A DNA stretch of 64,000 nt from Tubiluchus corallicola (taxonomy: Eukaryota; Priapulida; Priapulimorpha; Priapulimorphida; Tubiluchidae): NCBI GenBank assembly GCA_030141605.1, contig JAQGDQ010000560.1:62001-126000 (forward strand), in the 5' to 3' direction. Shown piece after piece: positions 10,169 through 22,100 of this stretch. A program made the position numbers and the translations under genes. The notes beneath the pieces were generated by a model. It was given only the letters and a program-made list of their open reading frames with translations, searched no databases and was not told where the DNA came from. Position 1 is the stretch's first letter; each line of letters begins with the position of its first letter.

Positions 10169-13100
10169 CTGTAACAATGCATTTCACAAACAATAATCTC
10201 TATAGATGGCAAACGAAAGCAAAAAACATAAAATAATCAAACACAAAAAGTTCAAATTTAACCTCAGAAATAAAGTAGGTTATTTTATTTGCATACTCGC
10301 TTGCAGAGTAACCTATACAGAGGTCTGCTTTGCCAGGATGTATTGTTCTCAAGGAGTGTTCTCATTCACGTAACACGAGTTCGATTAGACGGAAAAGAGA
10401 CGTAACTCGGTTTACAAAGCAGCTAGGAACGTGAAATTTGGCACAACGATGCTCTGTTATCCTAACACTTCGTACCTAGAAGCCGATGCGAATCTGAACA
10501 GAACTGGCCACGAGGAAGCCAAAAACGTGATTTCATCAAGTCAAAAAATAGAGAATAAATAGACTCACTTTGGGATGAAAATGTTTTGACTCGATTAACT
10601 GACCAAATCCATTAGCATGAGATTAAAAGTTTAGCTTCCATAAATTCTTGGGTAACGAGGTTAATACAATTAAATAGGAGATGACCATACCAGACGTCTG
10701 TGAGTCAATTAGACGACATTTTGTACTAACTGTGGGTCTACTGTATTATTATAAATTTTATACGGTCAACCTCGGATATAAGGGACACCTTGGGACTGGA
10801 AAAAACCGTCCCTTATATCCGATGTCACCTTATAGCCAAAGTTGAGTCAGACCAATGGTGTATCTAAACCTGTGTTTTTCTGTACTTTTACCCATATTTT
10901 TATGGGTTATTGCTACACATTCAGTGCAAATGGTAGGAAGCTCCTTCAGTGATGCGAGATGTATGTGACCGCGGAAACCAAGCTGTTCGAAGGCCGAGTT
11001 TGCGGAAAATTGAGGTTAAAAATCGATCAATTTCCCTTTGATCATAGGGACCCTTATATGCAAGGTAATTTACCTGGGACCTGAAGATATCGTCCTTATA
11101 ACCGAAAGTACCTTGTATACGACTACCTTATATACGAAGATTTTTACATACGAAAAACGTTGTGAAAAATCGGGACCGGTGTTGGTGGTCCCTTATAAGC
11201 GAATGTCCCTTATGACCGAAAGACCCTTATATCTGAGTACCTTATATATGAAGATTTTTAAAAGGAAAACGTTCCGAAAACCGGACCGGTGTTGGCGATC
11301 CGTTATAAGTGAGTACCTTGTACCCGAGGTTGACTGTACATGACCTTACATGTGTTTTTACATGTGTGTAAAATATGACACGTTTATAGTCAACTTCATC
11401 TAGCAGAAATGCACATAAACTTTTCAACTTACCAACAGAAATTGAGGTGTCTTCATACAGTGAACTCTTGCGAGTGCAAAGAGGGAAGAACTGAGTAGCG
11501 GGGGGCTCAGGTAGGACCACGTCTGCCTCACAGTAGCGTCCCCAAGCACCTACACATCCATATCACAGGAAAATGTAAACATAATCAATGTTTTAAGTTT
11601 CTTACACTTATATACATAAAATTTTCTCACGTTTATGCTAGACATTTATTTTTGAACAAAAGCTAAATTGGTTTTGCGCAGAAAAAATGTATTTGTGCAT
11701 CAATCTGTTTCAAAATTTTTACGTAAAATGCTTCCAAAACAATGGCAGGTGAGATTAAGGATAAAAGAAAGAGAAAGAAAAGTACAGGAAAAGAAAAAGC
11801 CGCGTTTTACCAAGTTAAACTCGAAGAAAGTGTATATAAAACTTTGGTACAACATAATTCCTATTAACCCACCATGTTTGGAATTGTGGATAGAGTTATG
11901 ATCTTAGCACACGAGCTACAGCACGAAGATGTCACAAATGCAATACAACTTTCTGTCCTTGTGACCTTGCTACTTAACAATGTCAACAGTTTTAACATAT
12001 TAAGAAAACAAACAACTAAACGAGGGAAAAAAAAGAACAAGAATTAATGCATGAAAAACTACATGGCAAAAGAAACCATTCCGTTCACATGCTCACTTTC
12101 CATTCTCTTTAAATTCATTTTTAACTCTCTCACAACTTTTACCTAAATCAACGATTCGCTGCTGGATGGCACCGAACCACGTACGGCAATCTTCCTCCGT
12201 CTCCGTCGTCAGTGTGTAACATCTGTCATTATCCGTTACTCCCGGCATGAGAAAGATGCTAAGACTCTGCGCAGCATCACCATCCGCACTCACGCGGGAT
12301 ACTTTAGAATCCTACAGTGCAATAAACATGTAATCACTATTTACAGCATCAGTTAGTATAGCATGAGTCTTACTCAGCTAATAGTTCACTTTTGGTTTAA
12401 CAGTCATGGGCATTCAATGCCTAGTGTTAAGGCTCGTTCAGACTAGACTAGTTCTTGCGAAAATTGACACTCTTAAGTGTCCGCAATAACTTGCGAGAAA
12501 ACTTGCAAAGCCGTTCACACTTGCAATTTTACTCTCAGAGAGAACTTGCAAAGCCGTTCACACTTGCAATTTTACTCTCAGAGAGAACTTGCAAAGCTGT
12601 TCACACTTGTAATTTTACTCTCAGAGAGAACTTGCAAAGCCGTTCACACTTGCAATTTACGCTCAGAAAGAACTTGCGAGAGGACTTGCAAAGCCGTTCA
12701 CACTTGCAATTTACTCTCAGAAAGAACTTGCAAGAAGACTTGCAAAGCCGTTCACACTTGTAATTTACTCTCAGAGAGAACTCTCCACTCTGAACGAGCC
12801 ACTAGGTCAAATTACCTTTAATATTTGATAAAGACTCTTTTAAAATTGACATACCATTCTTATAAATTAGCTTGAACTTTTTTACAACCTATATGGACTC
12901 AAAAAGCTATTGACTCTACCATACCAAGTAAACGACCACACACACAGGATTCTTAAGTAAATTTAATCAGTGTTACCAGAACGAATAAGTTATAAACGGT
13001 GCCAGGTGCTTTTTAGGTTAGCTTAAAAATCTTTAGGTGCAGTGGCGGCTTGTGTATTGATACTGTGGAACTGCAGCACCCCCTATTTTCACTCGATATT

Positions 13101-16100
13101 ATCTTTAACATTTAATATAATGAGTCTTGATTTCTTTAATTCTTTCTTTATGCTTGTACAGAACCAGAGCACGCAACTGAACTGTGCGTTTCACAGCCCA
13201 GGTCAGTGTGTTCACAGTTTCAGTGATGAGATGTTTGGTTGCTGTGCTCATACGGCCGCACACACATATCTGAGATAAGACGCTGCCACGCAAAGTAGAT
13301 AAAACGCTGTCGCTCAGTATCTATGTTGTCAGTTGTGAGGTGGTTAAAACTATGTACTGGCATATTCTTGAATGTGATAAAGTGTTGAATTAGAAATTAG
13401 AATTGGATTTCTAGCGTGTGTTGTGCTTGGAATTTAAGTAATTTAACCATGGATGCCTTGCCTCCCCAAGAAATAAGTTCTGTGACTGAAAGTGAACTAC
13501 AACAACTTAAGTTTTTACAGTTGTCTCTCCATGAGAAAGTTGCAGTTAAGAAAAGAGGCGGTTCTACACCCGATATTCAAATATCTCAAATAAATTTTTG
13601 TATGTTTGTTTGTTTAAAATTACAATTACAAATTACAACATTAAAATTACATATGTTTGTTTTATTTTGCACAGCATCAAAACAATGGCTAAAAATTTTA
13701 TGAAGCAGCACCCCCACTAATTTTAACTACGGGATGCCACTGATTAGGTCGGGACAAAAGAGACGCAACAGCTGGAAAACAAAGTAGAAAATCTAACAGC
13801 TTACTGCAGCAATAGGAATATATAGGCATTCGATGGCAGATGACGACTGTCGCTCTGTGTTTGCTGGAACCGACTTGAGACACTTTTTCATTAACTGACA
13901 TTTATAAAGTTGGCCTGCTGCTGACTCATTCTCCTAGATAAAAAAAACAATATACTAGATCATTGTAATAGAGTAAGAAATGGTTTTGAATTCGTACATT
14001 TGTGAGCGTATGATGACTGTTTATGTCGTGAATTCTAAGCAAACTATTGCTTTCGACAATACAAGTTGAAATCAGCCATTGGCTTGTTGGGTCGCTTGCT
14101 TGCGAAGAAACTCTACACACCATAATGCTGTTCTCTTTCAAGACTTGAGTTTTTTATAATTTTTAATATTGTGATTTCGCAAGAGTTACTAGGCATTGCA
14201 AACTGTCACGAAAAACAGATTCCATGACAACAGTAAAATGGTATTTCAAATGGCCCATTCACGGCAAACAGATTCACAGCAAAGGCAGATTCTAAATGAA
14301 GTATTCATAAAAAATAGATTCATGACAATAATGGCTTGATAAATGGCACAATCACGAACAACGGATTCCATGACAATGGTAAATGGTGTTCTAAATGGCA
14401 CAGTGAACAACATGAACAACAAACGAAACAGCGCTAAACGGGGAGTCGTTAAGCGAAGACTTGCTGTATAAGAGAAACTCGTATACCTGTACCTGTGCGG
14501 CACTTACCTGGATATGCAAAACTCCGCTGACACCTTCAATGATGTGATAAAGAGGCTGAACTGCAAGGCGACAACAAAAGTGACCAAAAAGTGGTAAGAC
14601 AGCCCCTTGGCCTGTAACACAGAGAACAGTTCAAATACTTTGCTAAAACGGTCTACACATACATCACCGTGACGTATCTGACGCATCCAGTAAGTTCAAA
14701 CTGTAACTTTTGTGTTTTTATAATTACTGCAAATTATGTGTCATCATTTATAAAAAAAAACTCGTTAATTTTTTTCACTTATTTTAGTACTATTGTTGTT
14801 GTAGTCCGGTATATTGCAGTTTAGTCTTGATCCTATAGTGTTAACAGAACTTAACATTTAATAGTTGAAGTGAACACAGACAGCAAGAGCTACAGTCTTG
14901 AACACAAGTTCGTGTTTCCGATCTTACATCTCTGTATGGCATACCGATAGTATGTGCATTACTATATTTCGTTACTTTACAGTTCATTTGGTGCCTGAGA
15001 ACGGATTATTCAGTTTTACATTATTTATTATGAGAATAAATGATTCAGTTCTCAACCAAATAGATTTTCAAACGCTTTTTAGGAACGAATTATGGTCGAA
15101 AACCGAGGTATGACTGCATACGGAAAAATTACGAGACTCAAAAAATCATTTTATACGTGGCTTTTGTGACAAAGCTACTTATATTTTACCTTGTGAACAA
15201 TCATGCAAAGTCAAGTCGTGAGACTTTATTTCACAGTGCACATCTGACAGTTGAAATGTCGCTACAGCCAGCTTTTGAAACTTTGGTCCTCTGAAAGTAA
15301 AAAAATGAACTTTTGTTTACTCATTCAAGCATTTCACCCAGTCACTTGCAGACCAGGTTCAGTACATCTTAACTTCAGTAGATGAGGCTCCATCATTATC
15401 ACAGGGTCATGGACGTCGCCTCAACAACATTTTGACATATAAGTGAAAGGCTAATAATTACAGTTTACAAAACAGTTCTAAAACAGCAAGGTTGAGTTAC
15501 ACGTAAGGGATTTAGTTTTCGACGGCACATTATTTAGTCTCCTCTTCTCGGCAAGTCACGCACAGGATCATTTTGGTGTTTTGGTATTGATTCGTCTGTA
15601 ATCAAGATAAGCCTCGCCAAGAGTTGGATTTAAATTAAGTCATAAGTCAGGGGTGTGCAAATTATCTGACTAGCCGGGCCACATTAAACTTTCACGCAAT
15701 TCCTGCGGGCCACAGGCAGTTTGATCAAGGATACACTCAATACACTCAATTAATCACCCGGGCCGCACTTTCATTAGGTTGACAAATCTCTTCGCGGGCC
15801 GCACAAATTCTCTCGGCGGGCCGCAATTTGCACACCCCTCTCATAAATCATTTCACATTACACATTTACAATAGTTTCATATACAATATCTAGTAAAAGG
15901 GCCTACAATGAACATAATACAAATAAGAAATACTGCACAGGAAAAGCCTCAAACACTGTTCACTTATATACGAAGGTAAATGTGCTGCGACCAATCAAAA
16001 AGCAGGGCTTGTCAGATTGTCCCACACAGTGACAGAAAAAAAAGTAATGGAAATAACCTAAAAATTTAAAGTGAATCGTGATAAAAAAACATTAGTGCTT

Positions 16101-19100
16101 AAAATGGAACGATGCAAATTATATTTGCAATAAATCCACTGCTTTTTTAAATAATAAATAATCCATCTCTAATGCATTATTTGAATTTATAAGAAAACAT
16201 CACGACAAAACTTTGTGAACAAAACAAACAAACAATAGCTGATACTCACGTGTCTAGCCGATCATCGGGTAAACCCTGAAATTATGAGAAAAGAAAAAGA
16301 AATTAGCAAATTGTAAAACTTATTACTATTATTCCACTCTAACCAAAGCAGCAAATATTTATAGTGAAATTTCTACCAGCGAAGTGCCTTAAAATTGTAA
16401 ACTGAATGCAAGTAAGTTCACATTGTAGCTCATACAGTAAGTCCTCGCTTAACGACTCACTGTTTAGAGACGTTTCGTTTTAACAACGCTGACCTTGTGA
16501 TACCTGTTTTTCACTTAACGATGCACGTTTCAATTTGATGATGATTTTTTTACTTTGCTCGAAGCCAATTTTCATTTTATCAACAATATTTATATGTAAT
16601 TTGAAGCATTAAAACAGCTCATATTGCATTATTCTGTTCTAAAAATGCACTAGTAATGTAAACAGTGTAATTACTATACACGTTTTTCCTTTCTGAATGA
16701 CTACTAAATGCTAGCAGTTTATAGAGAGAGACCCCCAAACAAACTTTATGTATGCAACCCGTTGCTATAGCAACCAGACAAAGTATCTAGATAAAATTCC
16801 CAAGGTCAACCAGGTCTTGGCTTTCACTCTGCTGCAGAGTTTATTGGTTAACCGCTGTCTAGGCTAAGAAATTAATGAAAGAGCAACCACTATAGCTAGT
16901 TATTGGTAAATAAGATACATACGTGGTTTCAAGACAGCAGAAAGAAACTAATCAGTAGAAACTCGAGTGAAACTCGTAAAACTTTCAATTTATATGATTT
17001 AAGCAGCAGTGATTTTTGGTTCTGAAATGTATTTCAATTCTTTTACATTACTTTCTATGGAAGTCTCGGTTTCGTTGAAAGACATTTATCTTAATGTAGC
17101 ATTCTGCTATCATTTAAACGCGGTACAGTCAGGGATGAGAATGACAAACTGCAAAAAAAAACTCTGAAACAGGCCGGGGGTTTGGGGGCCGTGTAGACAG
17201 CAAGAATTGCAATTTTGTGACCATAGACAGCCATAAGTGGACTTAAAATATCAGTTACCTTGTGTACAGGACAGTGCTGCCCTCTGAGGCCAGCAGGCAG
17301 TTACCTCAACTTACCTGTCAGGTGATTTCATGGTTGACGACTTTAGTACCTGGCTTTGTGAAATGCTGCTCACACTTGGTCTTGATATGTTAGGACTGAA
17401 CACATGTGAATTATAGATTTGTGGCTTGATAACTGTATTGATTCCTGCTGTCTGCAGTCTGTCACTAAAGGTGCTCTAATGTTTGGGCAAGGATGTAAGT
17501 TGCTTTTATTTAATTTGATAATTTTTGCTGATTTGACTAATTACTGAAATTAACTGTTAGTGAAATGTTACTTTAAGAGATTTGCTTGTGTTTGTACTAA
17601 TTTGAAGTTATTAATTCATAAAATATGCTGCAATGAAATTATTTACATATCTGTATTCTTAACAGAATAAACAACTAATGTACACACTTATGTCTGGACT
17701 TGATGTTTGGAATGGAGTGTTTGAGCATTCTTGGTCACTCTTGAAGAAATGGGTCATGCATGCTACACCTTGTTTCATGCATAATTTAAAATACCCAACT
17801 ATCAAGGATACATGATACCTAATTGTCTCAAAGACGCCTAAGTACTGGCTGCTCCTATGCAAAAGTATATAAAAACTGTCTGCAATTGACTCAAATAAAT
17901 CCGCACAGTTGATTCTATATTTTTATACATAGAGATATACACGTGGTTACACTGATGTACGTGATGTAAACAAAGTGACGGCCTGCCAACTAGCGGTCAG
18001 CTTGTGAAATAATGTACAGTCTAGCCTCGTTATCTCACCACTGTCCGTCTAGGGCAAATTTTTGGCAAGAGGCGAGTATGGCGAGATAACGGGAATATAA
18101 CGAAGTTAGTCTATATGTATATACATAATAGTTGATTAACATAGTGTTCCTCTATGTACATATAAAACATATTTCGCATTATGATACCAATCAACATTAA
18201 ATCAGAAATGAAAAAATGTCATAAAAATAATCTTATAATGTTACTTTTTTATTTAAAAAACCTTTTTCGAGTATACACTTAAATGCAATAAACTTAGCAA
18301 AAGATTTAGAAATGTTCACAAATGAGTTACTGACGACTGAAATAATTCAGAAGAGACGACTGTTTCATTGATGATACACGCAAGCAGTCAACATGACGTT
18401 TAATCAAACACAATCCTTGAATATCGTCGCTTAAACGCAGCTTGTCTGTTTGGCGACATAACGAATATAGTTTACATAAGCACTCATCCTAGCATGACGT
18501 GGCGAGGGCGAGAAGCGAGGGTGGCAACTTAACGAGGTAAATATCAAAGCAGGAAATCCGTCCTGGTACTTTCTATGGTGAGAGACGAGTTTGGCGGCAG
18601 GTAAGGTCGGGATAACGTAGCTAGACTATACTGGGTCTGTAAAAATTTTCTTAACGAATTTACGCAATTTACAAAAATGGCACTACTGGTCTTCCAAAAA
18701 CTCGGAATTTTGCGTATCCACAGAAAATTCTCATCCCTGAAAATCACATTAAAACTTTAGCATACTCACAGCGACATGCACGAATAACGTCTCAACTTAC
18801 AGATTTTACACGGACACAAGATTCTGATCTTCTCCTTAACCGCTTCTTCATCGAAACCTCGCTGAGTGACTCATCCAACCTCTTACAGCAATAAACCTCA
18901 AAACTCATGTTGAAATCGGCGCAGACGTCTTCGCTGTGAACATTTTTAAACGTAAATTACATTAAAAATTGTGAAAAAATGTTAAAAATTGTTTACAGTT
19001 AAAAAAGAGTAAAAACAAACTATATCGTTAATCAGTATTAAATGTAATGAAATTCAGTACTTTTGACATGGTTTATATATTCATCATATGTAAATAATCA

Positions 19101-22100
19101 AAAATATCGTTCAAATTTTCCATGATTATTTTCATGAATTTCCATGGATCAGTCATGGATCTCAAATATGCTTGAAACATACTCACTGCAGTCCAGACTA
19201 AAATAACACACTCGAAATCCAGCTGATTTACAGCCACAAACGGTAGTTTTATTGCGCACTTTTTGTGATGTGTGCTTGCAAGTCAAAACCGTCCGTAAGT
19301 CGGCATAGGTAAAACTGCGTTACGATGCTTCAAAGTAGAATGCACCAAAAATGTGGACAAATGTCAATTTTTTGTTTTCCATAAAAAATAATGCTAAATA
19401 TATTGTACCTTTATACACTAGCATCAAATTATCAGGAAAATGTCTAAAAATACTAAAAATCTAATTTCATAACCCAGTACCCACTTTTCTGACTAGAAAC
19501 TAGTACTGCAATTGTAAAAAACTTGTATTTTCAAACTCCGGTTGTAGCTCCTGAAAGCAGCCATTTTGCTTTGGGTTTTTTCTGTTGCCAAGCCCAGATC
19601 TTTGTCAGGAAGAGTCATCTACTGGATTTAAACGTAACTTCAATGTGCTCTTGCGAAGTGCATAGCAACCACACTTTGGTGCGGTTGCTAAGTGTTTTGT
19701 AGAAATGCGACAAAAAACAATGGCTAACAGTGATTTTCTCAAGATTATGTTTTTCAGTGAGCAGCCTGCACCTCAAATTGAACATGGATTATCTCAGCTT
19801 ACAAATAACATAGAGCCATGAATTTGGTATCAAAATGATCCTCATGAAATGGAGATACAGGATATGTGAATAACTAGAAAAGCTTAAATGCCGACTTGTG
19901 CACGATTTTGCTAAGAAAGCATGAATTTGATAAAGTTTGAAATGCTCATGCTTTAGAAAATTGTAATTTGATGCAAGCAAACCTGATAGCGGGCAAAAAA
20001 TTGGAAATTCACGGCCTAAAAACTTCCAAAAGGCAAAAATCCAGTAAATTATCAACTACATTTTTACTATTTGTGTATTGTGGCTCAATATTTTGATTAA
20101 CTAATTAAATAAATAATTAATTTGATAAGCAAACTAGATACTCACAGGAGTTAATTTATACTTACTAAGAAAAATTAGAAAAAATAGATAAATAAGCTGG
20201 GAAGCCTGAAAAATGTTGTTCTCCCTCGGGATTCGAACCTCAATCTCTCGCGTATCAGAAAACTACTTACAATAAAAATACATCGGAAAAACTGATGTCA
20301 GTCGAGGTGGCATCAACGTTGTCCAGCAGTTCTGAACCTCTAACGTCGGCGCCGACTTTAACCAAACAAAAGACAGCAAAGTTCTCGCTGTGACCTAAGA
20401 AACGCGACGATAAAAAATTTAAAGTTAAATAATGCGTCAAAGTTTAAATTTGCTTGATATTTTAAAATTCAGCAAAGCCTATGGTACCGTACAGCACCAC
20501 TGCTGGGACATAAGATGATACCAGTCATGAACAAGGGTACACTGGTAGTACCTAAACAATAGCCAACAATTTAATGAAGAAAATCAGTGTACTTGTACTT
20601 TAATAGCAAGCAAGATCAGCAACAATCTAGTCACTTTTGATAGTCACTATTAACATGTCTAACTTCCGAAATCTAAGTTTAAGACTGTATAGACCAGACG
20701 GTTTAGCCTTGTGGTAACGCGTCCGCTTTTGGCCTGGGAGGTCGTGAGTTCGAGAGAGCGGCCGGGTCATACCAAAGACTTTAAAAATGGTACCTGCTGT
20801 TGCCCTGCCTGACGTGTGGTATATAGGGTAAAAGTGGGGTAATAATAGCTCTTTGAGTTAATGTTAATTGTGCACCCAAAAGCCGACTTTATATAAATAT
20901 TGTTATTATTACTATTACTATTATGTGTGATGCGATCAGTCAAAAAAAAAGAATTATAACATGCAGACGATAAAGCAACAAACAGATGGCATATTCATGT
21001 CAGGGTGAGCATTCTCTGCCAGAATTTGTCACTTTCGAACTAGAATCAAACCGAGTTCAAACTAGAATCAAACTAGACTCAAATCTGAATCAAATTTGAA
21101 CTCCATGTTAAAGATAAAACCGGACTCAATCTTAAACTGTAGGTCAAAACAATCTACCCTTTAAAATATTGAAAGGAAACATGCTGTTTTTTCAAAAAAT
21201 GACTTCCGTAAAAGAATTTTTACCACACAAACACAATTTCACGTTCGCACCACTAGTTCTTCCCTGTTACATGCATTTTGCCATTCGCCAGTTAGACTGG
21301 CACCAGTGCCTGCATTTCGGAAGCGCATTGCACGAAAACAGGTACTTCACCGTTCAGTTCAGAAGTGTTAATTTGTGACGAACTACACACATTCGACAGG
21401 TCATGCGTGAGCACAGTAGTAAATTTGAAATTTTATCTTAAAACTTGCCTAGTTTTAGTACAACGCACTGAATATCTTACAGTAACACTGTAATTCAATT
21501 TTTGTAATTTTAATGTTGTAATTGTAATTTTAAAAAAACAAACAAAATTTATACATAAACTTGATAAAATCCTAAACAAAAAATGTTTGCTTACGAAGAA
21601 CCTAAATTGTAGCAGTTAAAAATATGCCAGTACCTGTTTTTTAAACACGTGACCATTGACAACACACAAGGACGGAGCGACAGTACTCTTTCTACCTAAA
21701 GTACAGTGTGTTATCTCAGACATGCGCACATGGCCGCATGCACACAACAGCCAAATACCATGTAGTTTGAGCTGTAAGCACACAGCACTGGGCTGTGAAG
21801 CAAACAGTACTACCCTCACATGCTCTGGTTCCGTGAGAAAGAACTAGAGAAAAATGACTTATTATATTGACTATTATCGATAATATCGAATGAAAATAGG
21901 GGGTGCTGCAGTTCCACAGTACCTATATACGAGCCGCTACTGCATTTGAATATATAATTTTAGGTTCGAGTTGAATTTTAACTGAAGCTTGATGCTCACC
22001 CGTTATTCCTACACTCAACCTATATCATTAGTTACAGTAAACAATCTAAAACAAAAACAAGTAAGATTTTACAATCACTCGCCTCTATGACATCACCTTT

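Noticed and set aside
12455-12821. 102- and 114-codon frames
   Set aside because: They translate the 43-bp array within a MITE, inside a rhotekin intron.
20700-20770. Functional tRNA gene
   Set aside because: Only A- and B-box-like parts are present, followed by a SINE body and tail; no full cloverleaf.
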